From positions 1 through 13,341 of the forward strand of contig JAGGSD010000094.1 of NCBI GenBank assembly GCA_021159265.1: a stretch of DNA of 13,341 nt, given 5' to 3'. Shown in pieces: positions 1 to 6,596 of the stretch. Numbering within the stretch: the stretch's first letter is position 1; each line of letters opens with the position of its first letter. A model generated the notes under the pieces. The model did not search any database, was not told where the DNA came from, and saw nothing but the letters and a program-made list of their open reading frames with translations. Source of the stretch: Syntrophobacterales bacterium. Its GTDB lineage: Bacteria > Desulfobacterota > Syntrophia > Syntrophales > UBA6807. Position numbers and translations under genes: made by a program.

Positions 1-13
1 AACGGATTAATAA

Positions 14-814
14 TCATGGATGTTTCTGCAATAAGAGCCCTGTAACTTGCTTTTGTATTTCCAACGGGATAGTGTTGTTCATATTTGACCATAAATGGAA
101 TGGCCCGCACATTATAGCAGGAAAGACTTTTTCTAAAAGGCCAACGGCCTTTTCCTTTCTTCTCTCAATCTTTTCCAGCCCTCCATAGCTGTCCCCCTTC
201 ATTTCGTTGAATCCAAAGTCATCGATGAGCAGGATTTGCCGGACGGCATCAAGCTGGAGGTTGACTTTTAATATTTCCCAGAACCTGCGGTAAGTCTTAT
301 GAACGCCAAGATCGGCGGAATCGGCAGCAACAAATTCAGGATTAGCAAATGACTCTTTTGCTGCCATAGCCTGAACATCCAGTTCACCGGGGAACTTAAG
401 AATATAGCCGGTTGCCTCGGCATAATGGTCTGTGGCAATGACCGTGCAAACACCTGGATGTTCGTCCAATATTCGAAAGATGTGCTTCCACTGCTTATCC
501 ACACTGGAATGGCCAAGATAAATCTCGACAAACCGGGAGGCGGCGAGGATAATTATTTCATCCGATATTCCCGAAGAGAATTTGTCTTTTACTCTCTTTG
601 CCATCACTTTCTTGTAGCTGAAAGATGCGGCGCTTCCTTCTTCCCAGGTGGGATTAACAATTTCCTCCCAAGAGATCTCAGGACTTGTTATGCCCAGGTC
701 CACCAGACCGCTTTCCCTCAACTCCTTCATCAAATTCCCGGGCCTTGTGAACAGAACGGCGTCCAGGCTCAATGTCCCCGAATATTCGAAAATGATCAGT
801 TTTTCCGGTTCCAT
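14..814 (-). CDS. HAD-superfamily-like protein with altered catalytic motif I
   Basis: A 266-residue protein with the layout of a haloacid dehalogenase (HAD) hydrolase. Seen: a beta-strand leading into FEYSGTLS (residues 9-16) where motif I normally reads FDxDGT; VIATDHY near 125-131 as motif II (Thr128); GVHKTYRRFW near 170-179 as motif III (Lys173); and LLIDDFG near 195-201 as motif IV (Asp198, Asp199). The region between motifs I and II is about 110 residues and mostly helical, fitting a C1-type cap. The nucleophile Asp is Glu10 and the general-acid Asp is Ser12, both confirmed at codon level (GAA and TCG), so normal phosphatase chemistry is doubtful. ATG at 814 is the only usable start, since a stop lies just upstream; its Shine-Dalgarno is poor. 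It follows thiC by 114 bp on the same strand and may be the last operon gene. Role unknown; a TMP phosphatase role is tempting but unsupported by the active site. Confidence 0.7.
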   Translation of the reverse strand: MEPEKLIIFEYSGTLSLDAVLFTRPGNLMKELRESGLVDLGITSPEISWEEIVNPTWEEGSAASFSYKKVMAKRVKDKFSSGISDEIIILAASRFVEIYLGHSSVDKQWKHIFRILDEHPGVCTVIATDHYAEATGYILKFPGELDVQAMAAKESFANPEFVAADSADLGVHKTYRRFWEILKVNLQLDAVRQILLIDDFGFNEMKGDSYGGLEKIERRKEKAVGLLEKVFPAIMCGPFHLWSNMNNTIPLEIQKQVTGLLLQKHP

Positions 815-887
815 GCTCTTCGTTTATTAACCCGGTTTTTGCAGTAGCGCTCCAATGTCATTAGCTTCAACAATTTTATTATTAATT

Positions 888-926
888 ATCACGAAGAACA
901 CGAAGATAATTAACGTCCTTCGTGAT
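888..926 (-). repeat. Inverted repeat with 9-bp direct repeat after thiC
   Basis: Immediately beyond the thiC stop codon, atcacgaag (888-896) is the exact reverse complement of cttcgtgat (918-926), a 9-bp stem with a 21-base loop. A second copy of cacgaag (899-905) offers a shorter competing stem, because the left arm is duplicated with a 9-base period. No U-run follows on the minus strand, only an A/T-rich stretch, so this is at best a weak terminator or an mRNA 3'-end stabiliser. It could partly separate the HAD gene from the thiamine operon. Confidence 0.55.
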
Positions 927-928
927 CT

Positions 929-2209
929 TCATACACTCCTCCTCTTGCCCAGCTTTATGGCACAGAACTCTCCACACATGGTACAGCCCTCATCTCCTGC
1001 GCTTTTACTCTTCTCCAGGAATCTCCCGGCCCTGTCCGGATCAATCGCCATTTCTATCTGACCTTCCCAGTTGAATTCTTTCCTGTACTTTGCCATAAGC
1101 ATGTCCTTTTCAAAAGAACCGGGGAAACCCTTTGCAATATCGGCAATATGGGCGGCAATTCTTGAAGCGATAACCCCTTCTTTCACATCTTCCAGATTGG
1201 GAAGTTTTAAATGTTCCGCCGGAGTGACATAACAGAGGAAATCAGCTCCGGCCGAGCCTGCAATGGCTCCGCCTATCGCCGAAGTAATATGATCATAACC
1301 GGGAGCAATGTCCGTCGGAAGGGGACCGAGAACATAAAAAGGCGCATTATGGCACAGACTCTTCTGCAGTGTAACATTGGCTTCAATTTCTTTGATGGGC
1401 ACATGTCCCGGCCCTTCAATCATCACCTGAACGCCGTAAGCTCTTGCCCGTTTGGTTAATTCACCCAATAAGATAAGTTCCTGTACCTGTCCCCTGTCGG
1501 TCGCATCGGCTAAACATCCGGGCCTCAGACCATCGCCAAGGCTTAAGACCATATCATAGGTTTTTGCAATCTCAAGCAACCTGTCAAAATCTTTATACAG
1601 CGGATTTTCTTTCCCATTATAATCCATCCATTTTGCAAGAATAGACCCTCCCCTGCTGACGATTCCGAGAAGACGTCCTTCCGAATTAACGCTGTCTGCG
1701 CTTCTTATCGTTACACCGCAATGAACGGTAATAAAATCAACACCATCTTCACCGTTTTCTTTAATAACCCTGAACATATCGTCGGCGGTCATCTCTACGA
1801 TGGCTTTTTCATTATTCAGCATGAACGTGGCAGCCTGGTATATGGGAACGGTCCCGACAACAAGGGATGAGGCTTTAACGATCTCTTCCCTGATCTTTCC
1901 CACATCCCCGCCGGTAGAAAGGTCCATTACCGCATCCGCTCCGGCAGACTCTGCTATTTCAATCTTTTTTAATTCCAGATTCAGATCGACCAGATCTTTC
2001 GATGTTCCGATATTGGCATTGATCTTCGTTCTGAGACCTTTCCCTATGGCAAGTGGCAGAATGTCGGTATGTCTGTTGTTTCTGACCACCACAATATTGC
2101 CTTCTTCAACGCCTTTACGGATAAATTCGGGTGGCACCCCTTCCCGCCCGGCGCATATTTTCATTTCTTCCGATATGTTACCCTTTCGGGCAATTTCCAA
2201 CTGTGTCAT
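929..2209 (-). CDS. thiC: Phosphomethylpyrimidine synthase ThiC (short form)
   Basis: ThiC is the radical-SAM enzyme that rearranges aminoimidazole ribotide into HMP phosphate, the pyrimidine half of thiamine. The 426-residue protein lacks the long N-terminal extension of the E. coli type and resembles the short form of clostridia and archaea. Seen: NANIGTS near the N-terminus, the MDLSTGGD segment, TVHCGVT, SRGGS, LGDGLRPGC, EGPGHVP, and a C-terminal cluster motif CTMCGEFC (Cys409, Cys412, Cys416) for the [4Fe-4S] cluster. ATG at 2209 is chosen over an in-frame ATG at 2275 because AAGGA sits just upstream and the longer form would run into tenA with a non-conserved extension. It starts 13 bp after the tenA stop and is the last unambiguous thiamine gene. 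Expression should depend on the TPP riboswitch far upstream. The cluster spacing is CX2CX3C rather than the E. coli CX2CX4C. Confidence 0.97.
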   Translation of the reverse strand: MTQLEIARKGNISEEMKICAGREGVPPEFIRKGVEEGNIVVVRNNRHTDILPLAIGKGLRTKINANIGTSKDLVDLNLELKKIEIAESAGADAVMDLSTGGDVGKIREEIVKASSLVVGTVPIYQAATFMLNNEKAIVEMTADDMFRVIKENGEDGVDFITVHCGVTIRSADSVNSEGRLLGIVSRGGSILAKWMDYNGKENPLYKDFDRLLEIAKTYDMVLSLGDGLRPGCLADATDRGQVQELILLGELTKRARAYGVQVMIEGPGHVPIKEIEANVTLQKSLCHNAPFYVLGPLPTDIAPGYDHITSAIGGAIAGSAGADFLCYVTPAEHLKLPNLEDVKEGVIASRIAAHIADIAKGFPGSFEKDMLMAKYRKEFNWEGQIEMAIDPDRAGRFLEKSKSAGDEGCTMCGEFCAIKLGKRRSV

Positions 2210-2222
2210 CTTAAAATTCCTT

Positions 2223-2882
2223 TTAAACAGGCCAGCTCTCCATCTTGTAAACAGCATCCCAATACATATATTCAAATCTGCTAACAGTGATAAAAATATC
2301 TCTCAGTTTTCCATATGGATAATCTTCACAAAAAGTATCCACGAAATTCCTGAGCTTATTCACGAGATTAAGATAATCTCCCGATAAAAAGACCGATGCC
2401 CACTCAACATATATCTCGTTTTTGTTTTCACTCAATTTATCTCTATGGTGTTTTGCAATTTCCGAGTATGACCAGAAGCACGGTAGAACAGAAGTAATGG
2501 ATTCCTGATATGGTCTTAATGAACTCGTTGCGAGAAGAAAACTTCGATAGGATACATTTATGGGGAAGGCATCCACATTCATGGCATCTTCTATTTTATA
2601 ACCCAGTTTATTAAGCAACTCTTCATATCCATTAAATTCACTTGTTGCTTCCAGATGTATCACGTCAGCAATCTCCTTCACAACATCTGCAGTATCCGCC
2701 CTTGAGCAAATGATACTGAAATTTTTAATTGCATTCACGAGATAATTATAGTCCTGAAGCACATAGAATCGAAACCTTTCCATTGGCAGGGTGCCGCTGT
2801 AAAGTTCAACTACAAAGGGATGCTCGAATATCTTTTTCCATATATGTCCGGCATCTTTTCTTAATTTTCCCGAGATTCTCAT
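2223..2882 (-). CDS. tenA: TenA family thiaminase II / aminopyrimidine aminohydrolase
   Basis: TenA hydrolyses amino-HMP from degraded thiamine to HMP, a cytoplasmic salvage step; some members also cleave thiamine. The 219-residue all-helical protein has the usual family length. Residues expected from the B. subtilis enzyme are visible: Asp44 and Tyr47 in LQDYNYL, Tyr112 in SYRSF, the catalytic Cys135 in LPCFWSYSEIA, and the late acid Glu204 in SRFEYMYW. The cysteine places it in the TenA_C rather than the TenA_E class. Its ATG overlaps the TGA of the Thi4-methyltransferase gene as ATGA (4 bp), so translation is probably coupled. Salvaged HMP still needs a kinase, which the ThiD domain encoded upstream in the same operon could supply. 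Confidence 0.93.
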   Translation of the reverse strand: MRISGKLRKDAGHIWKKIFEHPFVVELYSGTLPMERFRFYVLQDYNYLVNAIKNFSIICSRADTADVVKEIADVIHLEATSEFNGYEELLNKLGYKIEDAMNVDAFPINVSYRSFLLATSSLRPYQESITSVLPCFWSYSEIAKHHRDKLSENKNEIYVEWASVFLSGDYLNLVNKLRNFVDTFCEDYPYGKLRDIFITVSRFEYMYWDAVYKMESWPV

Positions 2883-4318
2883 GGTTTCCGTCCCTGAACG
2901 ACTATATAATCTCCTCTATCATACCCTTCTGTCGGTTCTTCAACCTCATCATTTGTATACTTCGGATGCCTCGTAAGTGTTTGAATATATTTCAAATCAA
3001 CAAATCCGGCATCCTTCAACAGATCAGTAACTTCCCTCGTGGAACACCAGTTTGTCTCTTCGATAAATTTGATAGGATAGGGATCTTTCGGAGCCGTTTC
3101 AGGATCATGACTTCTTCTTATATAGGCCAGATCATACATCATTGCGTAGGAACCCTCCCGTGCCAGAAACGACACAACAACATGACCATTATGTTTCAAA
3201 ATCCGGTATGCTTCACTTACCGCCTTTTTGCGATCCTTCACATAACTCAATACCGTTCCCAATAAAACCGTGCCGAATTTCTCATCCTCGTACGGAACAT
3301 TTTCCGCCGTGCCGATTTTTACATTGACACCTCTTTTTCTTGCCAGGGCAGCCATACCCTCTGTGGGTTCCACTCCATATTTAATGCCCAGCCTCTCATC
3401 AAACAATCCGCTCCCGATACCGATGCTGACAGTATCTTCCGGCTCGGTTATAAAATACTTTTCAGCTAACAGTTCCGATTCAAACACCACTTTATTCTTG
3501 CTGAACCAGGTATCAAAATCTTCCGGGGTCTCCTCGAAAGGCGATCCCTCCTCTGAAGTAATTAACTCGGCGACTTTTTTACCGGAAAGGAGCATCCCGC
3601 CGAAGACAGGCCCCATCCGGGGACCACCGAAAGCGGCATTGGCGGCCATTCCGGTCACGAACACACCGGGACAGATCTCTTTCGTGTTCTCAATAGTGAG
3701 TCGTTCCGCTTTATCGGCCCACATGGAACGCTCACCAAGAATACTTCCTGTCTCCGTATTCAATACAATATCCGCCTTACGCTCAATTACACGGAGCACC
3801 TCTGTGTCATGTCCCGTCGCATCGATTATATGTTCTGCAAAAATAGATAGCGGATCCACATGGAGTCCCGCCATTTCCACGGGAGACCAGGTAATTACAA
3901 GACCGGTCACGCGACCTTCACGAATGATCACATCTTCCACGCTCATGCAGTTAAAGACCCTTGCGCCTGCCTTCACCGCATGGGAACAAATCGTGGTAAC
4001 GGCTTCAACGGAATCTGCAGTATAGTAGCCCGGTTCATATTCTCTCGTTTTGATACCGAACAGATCGAGAATCTCTTTTCCCTCTTCCTGTACCACTATC
4101 TCGTTGAACATCATGCCGCCGCCCCACATGCCGCCGCCAATGCTCAACTTGCGCTCAAAAATCGCAACTTTTTTCCCGGCCTTCGCCAGAAACCAGGCAG
4201 CCACAAGACCGGCGGGACCGCTTCCCACAATAGCCACATCAACTTCGGTATATTCCATAAACTTCTGAGAAAACCGGTCGATAATTGCCTTCGTTATTAC
4301 TATTTCATTCAGTTCCAT
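2879..4318 (-). CDS. Thi4-type thiazole synthase fused to SAM-dependent methyltransferase
   Basis: One uninterrupted 479-residue frame holds two domains. Residues 1-253 are a Thi4 thiazole synthase, which makes ADP-thiazole from NAD and glycine: GSGPAGL (32-38) for the dinucleotide fold, FERKLSIGGGMWGGG (54-68), GLHVDP (151-156), DATGHD (166-171) and PRMGPVFGGMLLSGKK (233-248). The sulfur-donor cysteine of yeast Thi4 (following GPFGAF) has no counterpart near 172-182, which fits the sulfide-using, multi-turnover type of anaerobes. Residues about 263-479 are a class I methyltransferase: SIGIGSG (298-304, motif I), GVEPT (315-319), TAENVPY (337-343), LSYV (357-360) and EAYRILKHNGHVVVSF (369-384), ending with a STREVTDLLKDAGF-type tail. 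The linker, about 253-262, is acidic. The Shine-Dalgarno GAGGAGG lies 6 bases before the ATG. It overlaps tenA. What the methyltransferase acts on is unknown; no thiamine step needs it. Confidence 0.93.
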   Translation of the reverse strand: MELNEIVITKAIIDRFSQKFMEYTEVDVAIVGSGPAGLVAAWFLAKAGKKVAIFERKLSIGGGMWGGGMMFNEIVVQEEGKEILDLFGIKTREYEPGYYTADSVEAVTTICSHAVKAGARVFNCMSVEDVIIREGRVTGLVITWSPVEMAGLHVDPLSIFAEHIIDATGHDTEVLRVIERKADIVLNTETGSILGERSMWADKAERLTIENTKEICPGVFVTGMAANAAFGGPRMGPVFGGMLLSGKKVAELITSEEGSPFEETPEDFDTWFSKNKVVFESELLAEKYFITEPEDTVSIGIGSGLFDERLGIKYGVEPTEGMAALARKRGVNVKIGTAENVPYEDEKFGTVLLGTVLSYVKDRKKAVSEAYRILKHNGHVVVSFLAREGSYAMMYDLAYIRRSHDPETAPKDPYPIKFIEETNWCSTREVTDLLKDAGFVDLKYIQTLTRHPKYTNDEVEEPTEGYDRGDYIVVQGRKP

Positions 4319-4342
4319 TTTGAACCTCCTCTTTTTTCAGTG

Positions 4343-4433
4343 AAAAGGTGTAAGGTACAGGGTGCAAGGATCAAGGATCAAGGATAAGCCCTTAGCCCTT
4401 AGCCCTTAGCCCTTAGCCCTTAGCCCTTAGCCT
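4343..4433. repeat. Degenerate 7-bp tandem array between thiD-thiN and the Thi4 fusion
   Basis: Thirteen consecutive heptads keep one phase across the intergenic gap (plus-strand reading): aaaaggt, gtaaggt, acagggt, gcaagga, tcaagga twice, taagccc, then ttagccc five times, ending in ttagcct, which contains the thiD-thiN stop codon (4427-4429). The sequence drifts from one unit type to another without losing the period. On the transcribed strand the array begins exactly at the stop codon and ends about 24 bases before the Thi4 start. Seven is not a multiple of three and the GGGCTAA units carry TAA, so all frames are closed. Confidence 0.9.
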
Positions 4434-5788
4434 TTTACCTTTTTAGCCCTCACCGCCTTAGATACATTCAATGCCTTGTCCGCCACTTCATCAGGATTCC
4501 TGCCCAGGATCCGGACTATCGGTTCCTTCCCTATGTCGCCACGATCAAAAATCATGTCCGGGATAGTATCACATTTTGATAAAACAATATTCGTACCCCA
4601 TTCCAGAGAAGAACCCTCTTTTCTTTTTATTTCTTCCGGTTCATCTGACCGGCTGAAATGATCCACTGTATATCCCAGGTTCCTGCATATCTTTACGATA
4701 TTTTCTGAAAACCTGATATTCATAGCCGAACGATATTCATTATTATACTGCATAACAGTAAGCACAATCCCGGCGACATGACTCGAGGCGCCAAACTCAG
4801 GATCATAAAGAGTTTTTGCTTCCTCACCGACGCGAATCATTCTCCCCGGTATGGCCGCAACGTCTCCCGCCTCGGCGGCATACGGAAGGGCATAAACGAA
4901 ATTTGACTGGATTTCCGGGATAATACTACCGCATTTCGCATCCGTTAATCTCCGTATGGCCTCTTTTAACTCCTTAATACAATGGTATCGCTCACATTCC
5001 CTGAAAATATACGCCATGTGATTTGTCGGCCCGTGCCCACCGCCGATACGAAGGGAAAACCGGATGGCCGTCGTAATATAATCCTTTGCTCTTTTTATTG
5101 CTTCATATACGGTCATTCCCTGGGCGAGGCCGGTGGCTATGGCGGCGGAAGTCGTGCACCCCGTACCGTGTGTATCCTTTGTGTCTATCCTTCCGGATAC
5201 GAACTCATGAAATATTTCCCCGTCATAGAAGATATCCAGGGCATCTCCCGGCATGTGTCCCCCTTTTACGAGAACGTTTCCGGCGCCCATTCCGTAGATT
5301 ATTTCAGCCGCCTTTTTCATATCTTCAACGGTAGATATCTTCATTCCCGTCAGTTCTTCCGCTTCGGGAATGTTTGGTGTGATGACAAAAGATAACGGTA
5401 ATAGTTCTTCAATCAGTGTCTTCTTGGCCTCTTCTCTGATCAGCATGGCTCCCCCTTTGGCCACCATAACAGGATCGACAACAAGTTTCTCAATCCCGTA
5501 TTCTCTGATCTTTTTTGCAACAACTCTCATAATTTCAGAACTGGAAAGCATACCCGTCTTCGCCGCATCGATACCAATGTCGGTAGCAACCGAATCAAAC
5601 TGTTTTTCCACAAAATCGACGGGGACTTCATGAATTCCCTGCACACCAAGGGTATTCTGAGACGTCAGGGCAGTAACGACACTCATGCCGAAACCACCCA
5701 GGGCGGTAATCGTCTTCAGATCCGCCTGTATCCCAGCCCCGCCGCCGGAATCGGAACCGGCTATAGTCAATACTTTTTTTAAATCCAT
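4427..5788 (-). CDS. thiD: ThiD-ThiN fusion: HMP-P kinase and thiamine-phosphate synthase
   Basis: This 453-residue bifunctional enzyme acts late in thiamine synthesis. Residues 1 to about 262 are ThiD (ribokinase fold), which phosphorylates HMP and HMP-P to HMP-PP: AGSDSGGGAGIQAD (10-23), VVDPVM (103-108), TPNIPEAEELTG (137-148), VKGGH (174-178) and the anion-hole HGTGC (207-211). Residues about 270-453 are a ThiN domain, the archaeal-type thiamine-phosphate synthase that replaces ThiE: IPEIQSNFVYALPYA (289-303), DVAAIPGRMIRVG (309-321) and a FGASSHVAG stretch (332-340). ThiD-ThiN fusions are known from archaea and Thermotoga-like bacteria. The start is supported by AGAGAGG six bases upstream. 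A 104-bp gap separates it from the diphosphokinase gene and 108 bp from the Thi4 fusion, both filled by heptad repeats. No thiE is present in the window, so ThiN probably supplies that step. Confidence 0.95.
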   Translation of the reverse strand: MDLKKVLTIAGSDSGGGAGIQADLKTITALGGFGMSVVTALTSQNTLGVQGIHEVPVDFVEKQFDSVATDIGIDAAKTGMLSSSEIMRVVAKKIREYGIEKLVVDPVMVAKGGAMLIREEAKKTLIEELLPLSFVITPNIPEAEELTGMKISTVEDMKKAAEIIYGMGAGNVLVKGGHMPGDALDIFYDGEIFHEFVSGRIDTKDTHGTGCTTSAAIATGLAQGMTVYEAIKRAKDYITTAIRFSLRIGGGHGPTNHMAYIFRECERYHCIKELKEAIRRLTDAKCGSIIPEIQSNFVYALPYAAEAGDVAAIPGRMIRVGEEAKTLYDPEFGASSHVAGIVLTVMQYNNEYRSAMNIRFSENIVKICRNLGYTVDHFSRSDEPEEIKRKEGSSLEWGTNIVLSKCDTIPDMIFDRGDIGKEPIVRILGRNPDEVADKALNVSKAVRAKKVKG

Positions 5789-5836
5789 AAGTTCCTCTCT
5801 CTATTTCTCTTTTTGCATAGATTAATCACCAAGCCA

Positions 5837-5892
5837 GTAAAGCTGCAAGGACTGAGCAACGAGCAATGAGGAATGAGTTGCAACCCGTAGCC
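5837..5892. repeat. Degenerate 7-bp tandem array between diphosphokinase and thiD-thiN
   Basis: Heptads in one phase on the plus strand: gtaaagc, tgcaagg, actgagc, aacgagc, aatgagg, aatgagt, tgcaacc, cgtagcc. The clearest four are those at 5851-5878, sharing a central gag. As in the next gap, the array abuts the stop codon of the preceding gene exactly (stop at 5893-5895). The unit sequence differs from that of the array at 4343-4433, but the period and placement match. Confidence 0.7.
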
Positions 5893-6543
5893 TCAAACTT
5901 TGAAGTTCCTGATCACAAGGAGGTAACCTGACTTCACAGTAATAATCCCCTTTTCAGCTATTAATCTATTGCTGATCCCATACGGTCTTCCAATCTCCAT
6001 AACACCACCCGATAAGGGGTACTCAAACCCTTCCAGTGTAACGCCGGCAACTTCGGAAGATAAAGGAAGGAGGGAAACGGTCTTACCCGCTTCACCTTCA
6101 ACGATACTTTGTTGATTCACGATAAAGATCTCACACGTCTCATCAATAATCTTTATATCGATACCCTGTTTCACGCCCATGATTAAGAGAGAAATATTTG
6201 CAAGGGTATGATCGATTCTTCCTCCCAGGGCGCCGAAAATAAAAATCTCATCGGGCTGCAGCTTCAATGCATATTCGATGGCAAGCTGTGTATCCGTTTC
6301 GTCCTTATCCCCCGGATACGTCAGTATCGTGCTCCCCTTTTTATCAAAGTAACGCACAGTTTCATTATCAATTGAATCCATATCCCCGATAATAAATGCC
6401 GGGATGACATTGAGCGGGCGCAAATGTCTCGCTGCGCCATCGGCACATATAATGATGGGGGAATTCGCCTCCTTCAACCTTCGTCTGATAAATTCAGAAT
6501 CATTAATGATCCCGTTGGAAATGATAAAGATTTGTTTTCCCAT
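5893..6543 (-). CDS. Thiamine diphosphokinase (thiamine pyrophosphokinase)
   Basis: The enzyme transfers pyrophosphate from ATP to thiamine to give the active cofactor TPP. The 216-residue protein shows the family signature in order: CADGAARHL (33-41), IIGDMDSI (51-58), GDKDETDTQLA (78-88) and GALGGRIDHTLAN (104-116) for metal and ATP binding, then the thiamine-binding beta domain with GISN (189-192). The B. subtilis homologue is called ThiN, a name that clashes with the unrelated ThiN domain of the next gene, so no symbol is given. It is the first gene behind the TPP riboswitch, 50 bp past the terminator. The Shine-Dalgarno is weak: the only GAGGG is about 15 bases from the ATG, yet no other start fits. 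Its substrate is free thiamine, so TMP made by ThiN must first be dephosphorylated, or this enzyme serves salvage. Confidence 0.95.
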   Translation of the reverse strand: MGKQIFIISNGIINDSEFIRRRLKEANSPIIICADGAARHLRPLNVIPAFIIGDMDSIDNETVRYFDKKGSTILTYPGDKDETDTQLAIEYALKLQPDEIFIFGALGGRIDHTLANISLLIMGVKQGIDIKIIDETCEIFIVNQQSIVEGEAGKTVSLLPLSSEVAGVTLEGFEYPLSGGVMEIGRPYGISNRLIAEKGIITVKSGYLLVIRNFKV

Positions 6544-6554
6544 TGGTCAATTAC

Positions 6555-6596
6555 AAGCCCTCACCCTAAACTTGAACCCTGAAACGTGAAACTAAA
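6555..6596. repeat. Weak 7-bp periodicity between terminator and diphosphokinase start
   Basis: On the plus strand the units aacttga, accctga, aacgtga and aactaaa (6569-6596) are in phase, with more degenerate units (aagccct, caccta-like) before them. This is the weakest of the arrays; taken alone it would not be convincing, but it matches the period of the two clear arrays farther along the same operon. Confidence 0.4.

Noticed and set aside
2210..2275. A longer ThiC starting at the in-frame ATG at 2275.
   Set aside because: The added 22 residues overlap the tenA coding region, do not look like ThiC, and the ATG at 2209 has a good ribosome site.
1800..2387. A 195-codon plus-strand frame opposite thiC and tenA.
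   Set aside because: It spans parts of two real genes on the other strand and its translation matches no known family.
3470..3570. A frameshift or lost stop codon might have joined Thi4 and the methyltransferase artificially.
   Set aside because: The frame runs through the linker without a stop, both domains read in the same frame with full motifs, and the linker is of normal hydrophilic composition. No frameshift is needed to explain it.
3270..4025. A 251-codon open frame on the plus strand opposite the Thi4 fusion.
   Set aside because: It is the antisense shadow of a clearly coding gene, has no recognisable domain and is rich in Ser/Pro/Thr as shadows often are.
2879..4318. Annotation of the N-terminal half as ribulose-1,5-bisphosphate synthetase or a generic FAD oxidoreductase.
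   Set aside because: Thi4-family proteins are often given such names automatically; the FERKLSIGGG, GLHVDP and PRMGPVFGGMLLSG motifs and the thiamine operon fix it as a thiazole synthase.
4385..4433. The ttagccc/GGGCTAA heptads resemble telomere-type repeats or a CRISPR-like array.
   Set aside because: The units are contiguous 7-mers without spacers, lie inside an operon between two coding regions, and drift into other unit types. This is a short tandem repeat, not a telomere or CRISPR.
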